Translations under genes and position numbers: made by a program
Notes under the pieces: model-generated
Databases searched by the model: none
Told to the model about the DNA's origin: nothing
Seen by the model: the letters and a program-made list of their open reading frames with translations, nothing else
Source: Fragilaria crotonensis
Taxonomy: Eukaryota; Bacillariophyta; Fragilariophyceae; Fragilariales; Fragilariaceae
Length of the DNA: 64,000 nt
Reading direction: 5' to 3'
Assembly (NCBI GenBank): GCA_022925895.1
Contig: JAKSYS010000284.1
Coordinates: 1 to 64,000 of the forward strand
In this document: in pieces, positions 10,753 through 21,432 of the stretch
How the letters are laid out: each line of letters opens with the position of its first letter
Position numbering within the stretch: position 1 is the first letter of the stretch

Positions 10753-12082
10753 CTAGAGCGAAATCTCGGGAGAGCATGTCCGCCACCTTGTTCTCTTTCC
10801 CGGGAACCACTGCGTGTAGTGGTCTATCTCGTGCGTGAGGCAGAAATCAGCGAACGCTCGGGCTATCGTCAGGTGAAGCGGACAATCGTCGTTGAAGTTC
10901 GACTTAGCAAGCCATCCCGCTGCTGAGGTGCTGTCTCCTGACTGAGCAGAACGTCTTCGTCCGTCCACGCGGCCCCTTCGTGGAATTCCACGATCATCCC
11001 CACAAAGGCAGCAAGGAACTCGAGAGTGTTTAGGGTCGCTCGCCCCAGCAGGTGCTCTGGTAGCTGATATCGCCACGCCAGGCCGCTCTTGAGGCAGTAG
11101 CCTCCGATGCCTTGTGGGCATGCGTCCACCCTCACTATGCGCGTCGGCCACCGGCAAACCAGCCTGTTGATCGAGATACCTCGCGACGCCTTCTGAAGGA
11201 AAGCCTTCCACAGAATCAGGTCGTCCAGTTGGGGTTTGGTCAGTCTCGCCTTCCCGGCCTGCTTCGAACGCTCGCAGGCCTTGTATAGCCTTCCCATAAA
11301 GTGTCTTGCGTAAGGGATGACGTAGGCGGCGTGGCTAAAACGTCCGAGGGTCGTCTCTAGGTCTCTCGTCGTCACGAAGGCATGTCTGTGCGTCAGCATC
11401 CTGTCAACGGCTTGCGTCCAGCTCATGTGCTTATCGTGAGGCAGTGCGACGACGAAGCGGCGTGTGTCCACGATCCATCCGAGGATCATCTTCCTCTCGG
11501 ATGGTTTGGCCTCGGCCAGGAACTTTGGGATCGCAAGGATATCGTCTCTGGGAAAAGTCTCCTTAACCTCGGGGTCGCAAGGCCTCCCGACCAGGTGGAG
11601 CGCCAGCGGGATCGCGGCAGCTCTTTTCTGCGTCGCGGGGTTGAAGGCCCCAAAATGTCGTCCAGGTAGCAGTCGAAGCGAGGGAGGTCGTCGTAGGGTG
11701 GATAGTTCACTGCGAAGTAGTCCGCCTTGCCGAAAACACTCATTTTGTCGACCGACCCTTTGTCATTGTCCACTGCCCCTTCGGTGTCCAGGAGGTGCTG
11801 GTGCGGCGAGTGGTAGACGCTCGGATCCCAGTCGTCCCTGCGGACAAGGTCGTTTGCCAAGTCCGTGATCATCTCCGACACGTCGCTCCATTGCGATGGG
11901 TTTGGCGCTCCACCGAACGTCATCCTCAGCGCCACTAACAGCAGGTCGTCGATACTCGTGCAGGACTTCATGGCTGTGGCTGCTTTGAGATGGATTCGTC
12001 TGTAGGCGGATTTGCAGTCGACCTTCGTCATCCAGATAGGCTCGTCTGGCCATAGTTGGCGCAGGAACGAGATGTGGTACAT
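10753..12082 (-). pseudogene. YR-A reverse transcriptase and RNase H (frameshifted)
   Basis: RT and RNase H domains of the YR element. Frame 12082-11486 holds motif A (KVDCKSAYRRIHL, about 12005-12040), motif B (FGGAPNPSQW) and motif C (CYLDDI, about 11660-11680). Frame 11489-10869 holds the connection and the RNase H start (VRVDACPQGIGGYCLKSG, TLNTLEFLAAF). Frame 10810-10586 holds the RNase H end (FPGKENKVADMLS, slightly altered). YR-A keeps an 18-bp segment (residues RDLETT) that YR-B lacks, but it has at least two single-base deletions that YR-B does not share. Confidence 0.86.
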
Positions 12083-15000
12083 GAGTCTGCTGAATGCTTT
12101 TCGAAACGTGCTTCTGTCAGTTGGGATGTGTCCACGCGTTCATTTACGCCGTCCTGCCACTCCGCTCGGGCTGAATGACTGGTCATGTGTCAGTCGGAGT
12201 TTCTCTATTGAATTTCCTTTCGTCGATCGACGTCTGCGCGACCATCCCCAGAGGCGCGACCTCGCATCCCTTGATCTCTAAGGCGGCTTCTCGCGGCAGT
12301 GGTAGCTGCCAACCCTTGAGCTTCGTCCTTCAGCATGGATATCAACTTTGCCTCGTGGCCTCGGGCCGATTTGTGATTGCCGCGAGCTAAGTTGGCGCGC
12401 ACGTCCGCGAGGCGGTCAGAATCGAGATCTCGCGAAGCGGAACTCGGCCCCTTCGGAGATGCGCTCCTGAAAACGCGGCCAGAGGGTGGGCGGACAGGAG
12501 CGGGCGAGAAGTTCGGTGGGGCGAAACTCGGATCCCGGCGTCAGGGCGCTGAACGGCTGGGCCCGAAGGGCGGCGTCGAGGTCGAGGGCGTACCGTTTGA
12601 GCACCGCGAGGTTGTGGCGGGCGGCGTCGTGCGTCCAGTCGAAGCGAAACTCCGTCGCGTGGGTGCGCGGTTGGCCGGAGTGCAAAATAGTGGCAAGGGC
12701 ATCGGCCAGGCGTGGTTCGGGAGTCGTGGGAACGGCGAGTCGACGTTCGGGAGCGGGATCGTCGGCAATGGCACCAACGATGGGAACTTACCGGGAAGCG
12801 GGCGTGGCGTGTCTGCGAGGGCTGATGTCGGCGCGTCGTGGGCGTCTCCGGGCGACAATGCGCGCGCCACGGGTGGTCGGTCGGTGGCGAGTCGAGGCGG
12901 GAGCGTAGCGCTCAGGCCCGACTTCGTTTCGTGACGGGTCGTCGCGGGCTGGCGAGATGCGGGGCGTCGGCGACGTGGCGGGGCGAGAAGGTTCGTGCGC
13001 GTGGGTTCCCGCGGGACTGTCTCGGGCGGCAGATTCCGATAAAGTCCGGGGCGTCCTACGTGGCGTCTGTTGTGGAACTCGGCCGTCGACCGTTCCTGGT
13101 CGAACGCCCATTGCGACGGCTGTGCGACGAAGGCGGGCTGGAAGTAAGCAGATGCAGAGGGTCCTAATTTTGTTTTCTTGCTGGGCGGCGTCGCGTCGGA
13201 CGAGGCGGCGCATGCGCGCCCGGCACTGCTCTATCCACGCTCGTACGGCGGTCGTCTGTTCGGTCGTGAGGGCGACGTGCGAGGCGCTCAAGAAACAGCT
13301 CTTGACGCACTTCCCGTTTAGGTGCCACCTGCAGCACATGTTCGGGATCGGTCCACTTCGGACGTGATCGAGGAACACCTGCCAAGTGTCGTTCGCGTCT
13401 CTCGGAAAAGGTCCTGCTGTGGGTTTGTGACTGCGTCCGCGGGTTGCCCGCGACGTCCGGCTCGAGCGCTCCCGGCGGCGGCTACAGGCTGCGAGTCGCC
13501 CTTTTGGTCGACTCCACGTCCCAGCCGCTCCTTGAGGAAGTCGCAGGCCGGGAAGACAAAGGCGCCGTCCTCCAACTGCTGCCGGGTGGACCTGAATTCT
13601 AGGAGTGCTGGGTTGATCTCGTCCTCGTGTTCGACTCCAGCGCAGAGAACTAGGTATTGTTGCATGCGTTTTCGATGAACCAACCTAACCTGCACGCGGC
13701 TGAGGGTCAGCGTGCGCTAGCTGGCGGGCGTCGCCAGTGTGGAGCCGACCGCCCTGGTCAGGAAACGGCTCCACTCGTCCAACATGTGTGTGAGCGGGAA
13801 TTGGCTCCGAAAGGAGCTCCAGCACTCCGCTCATGTTCTCGATAAGCCGCGCGAGTTCGTGAAAATCTTTCGGCACCGTGAAGTTGAGTTTTGTCATGCT
13901 CTTGATGTCCTTCTCCGAGAAGCCCGTGGTCGTGTCGGTCGTCTTGAGTTGCATTTGCACAAGGGTGCTGGCGTGATCAGAGGCTTCTCGCCCGATCGCT
14001 GCTGCTCGGGCGAACGTCTGGGGACCGCAACAGAAGAGGCTGAAGGCCCCTGGCCGGTCAGGTGTGTCGGCCGTGAAAGAAGCGGTGCGGATTGCGGCGC
14101 AGAAGCCCATGGGAATGAACGCGTCTCGACCTTTGGTGTTCCTCAAGAAGTGGTGGATGTGGTTTTGTACGTAGGCCACGTTGCTAAGCGTCAGGATGTC
14201 CGAGAAAGACTGGACCGGGCGGCTGCGAATCATCCTGTCGGCGTCCCTTTCGGACACGAAAAGGACCATTCGTTTCGTCGACGGCGGGAAAGAGTCAAAG
14301 CCTGTCTTCGACGTTTGGGGGGACGAGGTCGCTGCGTTTGCTGCCTGTCGCTCCAGTAACGTTGACAGGTTTCGAATGGCGTCCTCTGTGCGTCCTGGCG
14401 TGCTGGCATGGTCGTCCGTCCGAATGAGGCTCCTAGCTCTGACCGCCAGATGCTTGAGGTGTAGCGATTTCGCCCATTCGTCCGATCGTTTGGGTATGCG
14501 TTTGATGCCGCCACCTCGCTTTGTCGGTCCCGGGTCCTCCTCGAGTTTACCGCTACGCTGAGGACCCACCGCGGGATGTAAGAGGCTGCCTCCGCGCGGA
14601 TGGTTGCTCTGGACGGGTCTGGGTCCTCGCTCGCTCTCTGTTTAATGGCGTTGACGATCAGTAGGGCGAGCTCCTCTGGCGCGGTGACGTAAGTGTCCAT
14701 GATGGCGGCTGCGATGAAGGCCGGCACCGGGACGGTGGGCTTCATCGTGAACCCGACGACCGTGACGTCGTCTGTGTCGTCCTCGCTCGCTTCGACTGGC
14801 TTGCTTGGCTTCGCCCGGTGCTTCGTTCCGCTTCCTTTCTTCGGTCGTCCTCTGGTTGCAGTCGGCAGGGTGCCGGCTGGCTCGGCTTCGCGCGTGGCTC
14901 CGGTGCTGACGCCTGGCACCTGGGCACGTGTCGTCAGAGATTCATTGATCGCCGCCAGTACGTCCGACGTAGAATTCCACGAGCATCCTCGACCAATCAA

Positions 15001-15350
15001 AGGCGTTCCGATGTGTCGCTCTACGACCTGTTTCGTGTCGACCGCCATGGCGGCGGCGAAGCCAGCCCCATCAGTGCCCAAAGGGCGTTCGTCCCGTCGT
15101 TGAGTCCATCGTCAGCGTCGTGGTGGAAGTGGTGAAAGAGTCGGATGACTCCGTGCGTGTTTACCATAAGGTGGGCGACTTCCGGAGAGCACAAGTGTAC
15201 GAATCCTGTAGAATTTGTACTGACCGAGTTCGTCTTCGAATTCAAAGCGCTGAGCTTTTCGACGACCTCCCACTGGTCGAGCTTCCTGAAAACGTCCAAC
15301 CACGTCAAGGTCATCGTCATCGGTGAGCGAGCGTCGTCTGACCCCTCCAT
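12083..15350 (-). pseudogene. YR-A Gag-like region (multiple frameshifts)
   Basis: Collinear with residues 1 to about 1090 of the intact YR-B polyprotein but scattered over at least six short frames (15350-15021, 15081-14230, 14569-13685, 13695-13318, 13378-12788, 12685-12416). Recognisable parts are an AT-hook-like RGRPKKGS near 14840, helical capsid-like sequence, and a CCxWHLxGxC zinc motif near 13315-13345 (disrupted). The decay here compared with YR-B shows that YR-A is the inactive copy. Its Gag function is inferred from position and the zinc motif. Confidence 0.75.
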
Positions 15351-15387
15351 TGCGTCTGTGGTTCAAGTCGGGTCGGGGGAGAGGCCA

Positions 15388-15543
15388 GATTAACTAGAGT
15401 AGTGTCTTTGTCGATTCGAGTTCGTTCGGATTGTGAGCAATTCGTATCTTGTGTTGTGTTGTGTCGTGGTGTTCGTCTGTCTGTGTCTCGTGTTCGTCTG
15501 TCTGATGGCGACTGCCCGTCCTTTCCCGATCTTCGGACATGCC
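15388..15543 (-). repeat. YR-A A1 repeat (5' end of the element)
   Basis: 156 bp identical in extent to A2. It is the outer 5' end in coding sense and abuts LINE ORF1 at 15544. Confidence 0.85.
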
Positions 15544-16320
15544 ATTGCTGGACGTCTGCCGCTGTTTTTTCGACTAGTGTGAGGGTGATGAGAGCTCGTT
15601 CGTTTACTTGAGCGAGATCTTCCTGATATTTTGTGACTGCTTGTTGGTGTCGTCGAATGCTTGCCTCGATCTCCGCGAATTTGTTTTGGGTCATCATCGA
15701 TTTCGTCGTTTGTGAGTGGGTTGTTGCCGTTTCATCTGTCAGATCTAGCTCCTGAATTGGGTCCATGGCTTTGTTGTGTGTCTTTTTTTGGTGTTCCTTC
15801 AGCCTGTGCAGAACGAGCTGGCGGTGATTGCAACAGTTGGGAGATAGCGTTTGGGAGGAGTGGTGGTTTTGGGAGTAGGTTGGTTGGTAGAGTGGGAGGT
15901 CTGTATCCCGAGGATGGTGTCCCAGCTGGGCTACGAACGGATGCGGGAGCATTTTCCCAGACTGAGGAGGCGCTTCTTTGTTGAATGAGGGCGAGATTGT
16001 TGTGAACTGCCACTGTGGGTACGTAAATGGCGTGTGGTGGGCTCGCTTCTTGGATAAGGTTGGTGAAGTCTGCTTCCCGCTGATTGAAGGTGGAGATGCA
16101 CTCTTTATGTTCGCTGAAGAGGTTGTGGACTTGTGCCATGTGTTCCACTGGTACTAGAAGTTGCGCCCGTCGAGTCTCCTCCGTTGTCAGCATCGCACCT
16201 GAGACTGTTTCCTGCTGTGTCTTTACGTGACGTCGCCCATTCCCTGGTGTTTCTTTCCAGGATGTTGGTACCGCGGTGTTCATTTCGGATGAGATCAACG
16301 TTTTGTATTGTTAGCGCCAT
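15544..16320 (-). pseudogene. LINE A ORF1, 5' part (before YR-A insertion)
   Basis: Gag-like ORF1 of the LINE, read 16320 to 15544 through three frames (16320-16105, 16298-15732, and the frame starting near 15760). Helix-forming, Gln/Glu-rich stretches (EIEASIRRHQQAVTKYQEDL, VEKTAADVQQ) suggest a coiled coil, and a Pro-rich segment (YRPPTLPTNLLPKPPLLP) precedes it. LINE ORF1 proteins often trimerise by coiled coils, so the pattern fits, but no conserved RNA-binding domain is visible. It runs straight into YR-A. Confidence 0.62.
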
Positions 16321-16712
16321 TGTGATAATTCAGTGTTCGTCATGTCGTCCGCATGAGTTTGGAAAGGGCGTCTACTTCGGCCGTGCTCATTTTGGAGTAA
16401 GAGTCTGCCCAGAAATACCGCTGTGTTGGTTCCGTCGAGGTAGGCGGAAAGTATTTCCGTTAGAGGTCCGACGTGGTTCTCTCCGCATTTAATGGTGAGA
16501 TGTGGTATGTCGTGTCCGGTTGGGGTCTTGCGGTGGTATCGGGTCGTGGCTTGTAGATGTCTGCGGAGATGGGCTAGGTAGTACTTCCTCTGTGTGTATT
16601 TGGGGCTTAAAGAAATGTATCACGCAATTGAAATTGTTTCTCCGCTGTCGCACGATGAGTTTGAGATGTTTACTTCAACGTTGTGACGTTCTAGGTTTTC
16701 TTTGTTTGTTTG

Positions 16713-17613
16713 TCACCAATCCATGTTCCTGCACCCGTGCTTAGCAAAGACGGAAGCTAAAGACGTACATTTGGATGGACTCGATCTTGGTGATTTTAGG
16801 TGCGAGAAACTGTAGGAGGTTGTCTGGTGTAAGTTCAGGAGGGTATGTGTGGTGTGGTAGATCCGTTCTTCCACGGAAAGGATGGCATCTGATACCGTTT
16901 CCAGAATGTAGTGGATCGTATCCGTGGCTGCGAGATTCCATTGTTCGTCGTCTTCGGAGATGCTGTTGTAGTTGTCGGGTTTCCAGCGCACTGCGACTCT
17001 CAGTGTGCCGTCGTTGACTTTTACGAAGCTGAGTCCTTTCTTCGGAGCTTGGTTTTGTTGGCTGGCGTTGGGGTGAACAATGGATGGGGTTTGCGTCATC
17101 TGGATAGCGGACTCGGAACTCGGGCGGGTTGGATTTCTAGAGGGCAATACTGGTAGTGGAGTGTCTCTGGCCTCTTCGTTGGTGATGGTGCGCGGTTTGG
17201 TTTTTCCTTGGACTGGTGTCCAGTTGTCTTTGGCAGGTAGTTTTTTGTCGGTGCTGTCTGTGTCTTCCATTATCTCGTCTTCGTCGTAGATACGGCGGGC
17301 GCTTCTTGGATCAGTAGTGTCGACAGTGAGAGCGGATGGCTTGTTTGTTAGCAAGTGAGGACGCGCAATGTCTATAGCCCAGCGTTCCAATTTCTTCGGG
17401 ATTTTCATACCGCGGGAGTAAGTAGCTGGCTCTCCCAGATGAACTTGAGTATCTGTCTGGTTGTGGATCATGCGTTGCCACTGTGTCAAACTGAAAGCAG
17501 TGATCATATGCATGGTAACCGAAGAGGGTATAGTGATTCCAGGTGTGTGCGTTTCCGACAATTTTGTTAGCAGCGTCGTTGGTGGTTCGGAGATTCATTG
17601 ACGCGGTATTCAT
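16713..17613 (-). pseudogene. LINE A upstream Gag-like ORF
   Basis: First coding block of LINE A. Frame 17561-16713 contains MKIPKKLERWAIDIARPHLL, an acidic stretch (YDEDEIMEDTDSTDKK) and a recognisable block LSFVKVNDGTLRVAVRWKPD followed by DDEQWNLAATDTIHYILE. The continuation is in frame 16941-16741 (LTPDNLLQFLAPKITKIESI). Further remnants to about 16330 are frameshifted. From memory this block resembles the first ORF of large stramenopile LINEs, but I cannot name a domain. Expression is unlikely given the breaks. Confidence 0.6.
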
Positions 17614-17830
17614 GTAGTTTTCGGAGAATTGTTTCGGGGTTTCATGCCAGTTGACACTGTCAATAGCATAGATAGGGTGAGAGATATCTACGCCATTGGG
17701 ATGATCTCCGAGAGGTGTGGGAGGTCCGTTCCTTTGGTCATGGTGCTACGTGACGACTTCTTACAGTTGCTACGGGGAGGCGGTTAATGGACAGACTGTG
17801 GTTCATGAATACTAGAGTAGGAAATTGTGT

Positions 17831-17854
17831 AAGGAGGTTGGGTTCCTCAAGCGA
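17831..17854 (+). repeat. Right target-site duplication of LINE A
   Basis: Second copy of the 24-bp copia sequence at 2181-2204 (20/24 identical). Copia coding sequence (ECLFYKGKSVFVLYTDDS) resumes here. Confidence 0.8.
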
Positions 17855-18931
17855 GATTGATGAATGCCTATTCTACAAAGGCAAGTCAGTGTTTGTCCTC
17901 TATACTGATGATTCCATCTTGGCTGGACCAGATCCACAAGAATTGGATGACATCATTCAAGAAATGAAGGCAGTGAGCTCAACCTCACTGTTGAAGGAGA
18001 CATCTCTGATTTTCTTGGAGTTCAAATTGACAGGATCAATGACAACACCTTCAATCTTTCTCAACCTCATCTCATCAATGATATCATCAAGGAATTGCGC
18101 TTGGATGGTCAGAATGTGGCAACCAAGAAGACCACTGGAGCTTCAAGCAAGACTTGCTGCAGGCATCTGGATTCTCCTCCTTTTGATGATCACTTCAATT
18201 ACCGCCGGGTTATTGGTCAGATGAACTATCTGGAGAAGTGTTCAAGGCTTGACATCTCATGTGCTGTCCACAGGAGCAAGATTTGTGTCAATCAAGGCTT
18301 CAACATGGCAAGGCTTTGAAGTGGTTGGGCAGGTATCTTGTTGGCTCAAGAGACAAAGGGATGATCTATTCTCCAGCAACCAACCAAAGCTTTGATGTCT
18401 ATGTGGATGCTTCATTCACAGGGGACTGGGATCAGAGTATGCAGATTGGGATCCAGACACTGCAAGGTCAAGAACTGGCTATGTCATCCTATGCCTCATG
18501 TCCAGTCATATGGGCATCAAGCTTCAGTCTGAGATTGCTCTATCAACAACAGAGAGTGAATATTTGGCAATTTCGACAGCCACAAGAGTGCTTCCATTGA
18601 TGGAGTTGGTGCAAGAAATGCAAGATCATGGATGTGGCTTGACAACAACACCAAGGCTCCATTGTTGGGTTTTGAAGACAACAGCGCGCCATTGAGCTGG
18701 CTACGAGCGTCAAGAATTCAAAGATGCGTCCTCGAATGCGCCACATCAACACCAAGTACCATCATTTCAGGAACAAGGTTCAAGATGGCACTATGTCTAT
18801 TCATCCTGTCTCAACTGAAGACATGCTTGCAGATATCCTCACCCAGATCTGCAATGGAGAGACTCACACAAGTTGCGCAAGCAGTTGATGGGTTGGTAAG
18901 CGAAGGACTTTGTCAAGCAAGTGAGGAGTAA
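17855..18931 (+). pseudogene. Copia A pol, 3' part: RT palm and RNase H
   Basis: Continues the reverse transcriptase cut at 2204. Frame 17787-18224 carries the catalytic LYTDDSILAG (about 17898-17930). Later frames (18095-18319, 18259-18600, 18498-18695) carry MNYLEKCSRLDISCAVH and the RNase H blocks (VDASFTGDW, LSTTESEYLAIS). The last part reads SPRSAMERLTQ and stops at 18929-18931. The gene needs at least four frame changes, so it is inactive. The RT thumb and the RNase H are in normal order for copia elements, which have RNase H after RT and integrase before it. Confidence 0.85.
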
Positions 18932-18938
18932 AGAAAAG
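18921..18938 (+). other. Polypurine tract of copia A
   Basis: GTGAGGAGTAAAGAAAAG directly precedes the putative 3' LTR start (TATTGG at 18945); it would prime plus-strand DNA synthesis. Confidence 0.5.
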
Positions 18939-18944
18939 CTACAA

Positions 18945-19501
18945 TATTGGCGTCTACCGTCGTGGATCATACTCTACCTCTCCTTCTGTCCGTTTGTCAA
19001 CCAAAGTTTCTGTGAGTCACGGTTCGGTTCTCTTTCGCAAGATTGAGTCACGCTTTGCGTTCGCGTTCTCGTAAGTGTTTGCGTCATTGTTCTTCGGTCA
19101 TTGTCGAATGGTCCGCGGACATACAAATGGGAATCGCAATCGCCAGCCAACCTCAAAAGAGAAAATAAACTGGTGCATCATCAAATCTACATTTTACATG
19201 CTTTATATTTCATTATATTTATCTGGGATTCAGTATCTTTCAACAAATCATTCTACCATGGGGTTCTGAAGAACTAACAAAGAACAATCAAGGAACAACC
19301 AAAGAACAAGAAGAACAAGGAAAGTGCAGCTTCAGAGCTCTCATTTGGTCATTCCAATTTCATTTCCTGCATGTTTTATTCATCTCACAATTAGTCTATT
19401 GCAAAATATAACACTCCTACTAATTTATTTTAACTAATTCGTCGTTTCAGAGCCCTTATTCGTTGCCCCATCGCCTCGAATAAACCTTTACCATCCAACA
19501 A
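18945..19501 (+). repeat. 3' LTR of copia A
   Basis: The end is well supported by similarity to 1-133 and by the terminal CCATCCAACA; the start (TATTGG, a likely mutated TGTTGG complementary to that end) is inferred. Length is about 557 bp. Confidence 0.65.
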
Positions 19502-19595
19502 CGGGATCTAAATCTCGTTCGCATTTATCTTCAAGTATATTCTCTTGCGGACATGAGCGACGTCGCGTCTCCAAACCGCATCAACTTGTTGTTTC

Positions 19596-21402
19596 TTGAT
19601 TGACAACGCCCAAAGGAATGGAAGGAAAGTACACTTTGGCCTCAACAATTACTTCCCAGTGCATCTCAATGTCGATTGTGGCATAGGTTCATCAAATTGT
19701 CCTATCTCCGTTATGCCCCTTTCTGGGTCACACCTCCCTCCATGCCTCCGCCATTGGCACAACGAGACGAAGTATCCTCTGACTCTTCTACCCATCTACC
19801 TCTTTCTGATATGGTCAAGAAATTATCGGACCGAACGCCGGATGGTTGACCCTTCAGGAGGAACTTTTAGATCGTACCTCATACATCGATTTGTTCCAAA
19901 CAAAGAAAATTTTCACAATTGCCTCCGACGGTGGCCTTCAGGGACACTTGGGCACGTTGGCTGGGTCATTGCACGGAAATCAAAGGTGGTTCTACAATGC
20001 TCAGGTCCGTGGACGGCTCGCGTGACACTGCTTCCTCAACTCGAAGTGAACTCTGGGGTTTCGCGTCTTCGCTTTTGTCCCTAGTACTGGTATCAAGAGC
20101 GTGAAACATAAAATACAGATGCAGATTTCGATGGTTGGTCGATAGCAAGGCTGCCATTTCGAGGGTCAAAAAGTTCCTGCAATGGGGTCATCTCAAACGA
20201 GGACGTCAGCCACTGGATTCCGACATTCTGGCGCTTATTGGAAAGTACCATAAAGAATTGGGGAAGAAGATTCATATCAAATGGATAAAAGCTCACCAAG
20301 ATGACAATGCGCATGCTCAGACTCTCTCCTCGCACGCAAAACTCAATATTTTGGCGGATCAGCTTGCAACCCAATACCGGAAACATGGACGCTATAAGTC
20401 TAGCAAAACGGTCGACCATCAACCGGGTCAAAAGATATCAGTCAGTATCAATGGGCGACGTCTTACCAGCCAGTATGATTCAAGCCTTCGGTTCCATGTG
20501 AATGGATACCACCTCCGTCAGTACCTCCAAAAACGGCGGAAATGGAACGATGCTACTTGGGATAATGTGGACTTCACGCTGATTGAGCTTCACTTTCGCA
20601 GACATCGCCCCTCCCGACAAATAGCTCATATGAAATATGTCCACGATCAGCAACCATTGGGCGTCCGGCGTCTCAACACGCTCTGATAAAGGATCGCGTG
20701 CTGTCTCTCTGTCCATGTTGCAACACGAATGTAGAGACCAACGTCATTTTATGAGCTGCTCCGCAAACCAGGGCCGTCTCAAGGATGGCAACAATTCCGC
20801 AAAGAAAGCCTCAAAAAGGACGACCCACATCCTTTCTGGTACTGTCTCGTGGAAGGGATTGAACAGTGGACTGCAAATCCCTCCATCATCTTCCAACCAA
20901 ATCTGTCTCAGTATGCACCACACTTGCGAGAGCATATAGCAACGTCGGTGGCATCACAAATCAAATCGGATGGGACAATGCTCTCCGCGGCTTTCTGAGT
21001 CGAGATTGGTGAAACCTTGCCTCTCGCGACATGCATAATTCGACGACACATGCTATGGATCAAGCGGACGCTCGTCTTCGGAAAGCAATGAATAGTCTAT
21101 ACGACTACTCTCGCTCCACTTGGACGCATCGAAATGACCTTCTTCATACAAAAGACTCAAATGCTCTCGCCACCTCAATTCGATCCGCCACCATGGTCAA
21201 GATAAAGCACTACCATTCTCGACCGCATCTTCTGCGGTTTGATGATCGACATTTATGTGAGAGATCTCTCACTAAACTCTTGGACGGCAGTGCCGCGACA
21301 CAACGAAGATGGCTTCGTACGGTCAAAAAATCAATTGGAGTAGCCACGCATCAGGGGACTTCTCAGACAACGATCACATCATTTTTTGCACGAAAACCAT
21401 AA
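19596..21402 (+). pseudogene. LINE B: 5'-truncated LINE ORF2 (RNase H to C-terminal PIP box)
   Basis: A second LINE fragment starting just before RNase H, as expected from 5' truncation. RNase H motifs: IASDGG near 19920, SELWGF near 20045, VDSKAAIS at 20138 and IKAHQDDN followed by LNILADQLA (frame 20135-20686). CPCCNTNVET with HFMSC in a shifted frame (20710-20760) is the zinc knuckle. ORF 21031-21402 is the conserved C-terminal domain (HYHSRPHLLRFDDRHL, QRRWLRTVKKS) ending in a canonical PIP box, QTTITSFF, 4 residues before the stop. It is not the same subfamily as LINE A: the tail and the 3' end differ. The 98 bases between the copia LTR and 19596 hold nothing I recognise. Confidence 0.82.
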
Positions 21403-21432
21403 TACGGGGAAAAGGTGAATAAATATCGCAAT

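Larger units (their letters stand above)
8667..15543 (-). mobile_element. YR-A: tyrosine-recombinase (Ngaro/PAT-type) retrotransposon
   Basis: A 6,877-bp element in LINE A ORF1. In coding sense it reads A1 repeat (15388-15543), Gag-RT-RNase H-recombinase genes, B1 (9209-9504), A2 (9053-9208), an 88-bp spacer, then B2 (8667-8964). This split direct repeat order is the hallmark of Ngaro/PAT-type YR retrotransposons. LINE ORF1 rejoins in frame without any target duplication, as expected for recombinase-mediated insertion. Several single-base indels relative to YR-B break the genes. No methyltransferase domain is visible, which favours a Ngaro-like over a DIRS/PAT assignment. Confidence 0.88.
2205..17830 (-). 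mobile_element. LINE A: APE-type non-LTR retrotransposon with RNase H, split by YR-A
   Basis: Near full-length LINE on the - strand; without the nested YR element it is about 8.7 kb. Its 5' end is near 17830 and its 3' end at 2205. Order in coding sense: an upstream Gag-like ORF (17613-16713), a second ORF1-like region (16320-8242, interrupted by YR-A), then ORF2 with APE-like endonuclease, RT, RNase H, a CPCC...H...C knuckle and a C-terminal tail. There is no poly(A) tail at the 3' end; an exact 16-bp palindrome lies there instead. Imperfect 24-bp target duplications flank it. Several frameshifts make it a pseudo-element. The clade is uncertain; the RT motifs resemble LINEs seen in stramenopiles. 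Confidence 0.85.
1..19501 (+). mobile_element. Copia A: decayed Ty1/copia retrotransposon, split by LINE A
   Basis: A + strand copia element occupies 1-2204 and 17855-19501; LINE A fills the gap. The order is LTR remnant, GAG pre-integrase, integrase, RT, (LINE A), RT with YTDD, RNase H, polypurine tract, LTR. Sequence 1-133 is alignable to about 19350-19496, sharing CTCACAATTA, CTAATTCGTCG, GAGCCCTT and CGAATAAA blocks. Gag and protease are missing between the 5' LTR remnant and the pre-integrase domain, so the copy is internally deleted. Several frameshifts and a replaced integrase catalytic residue show it is dead. The 5' LTR is cut by the window edge or truncated. Confidence 0.88.

Noticed and set aside
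12377-12934. Long open frames on the + strand opposite the YR Gag genes (also 35251-36142 and 36730-37366)
   Set aside because: They are antisense shadows of GC-rich coding sequence: no start context, low-complexity Arg/Gly/Ala composition, and they vanish or shift between YR-A and YR-B.
15317-15952. A 211-codon ORF spanning the YR-A/LINE border
   Set aside because: It runs from LINE ORF1 into the A1 repeat; the tail encoded by A1 is not native to either protein.
19502-19595. Target duplication of copia A next to its 3' LTR
   Set aside because: The left partner would lie outside the window, so it cannot be tested.
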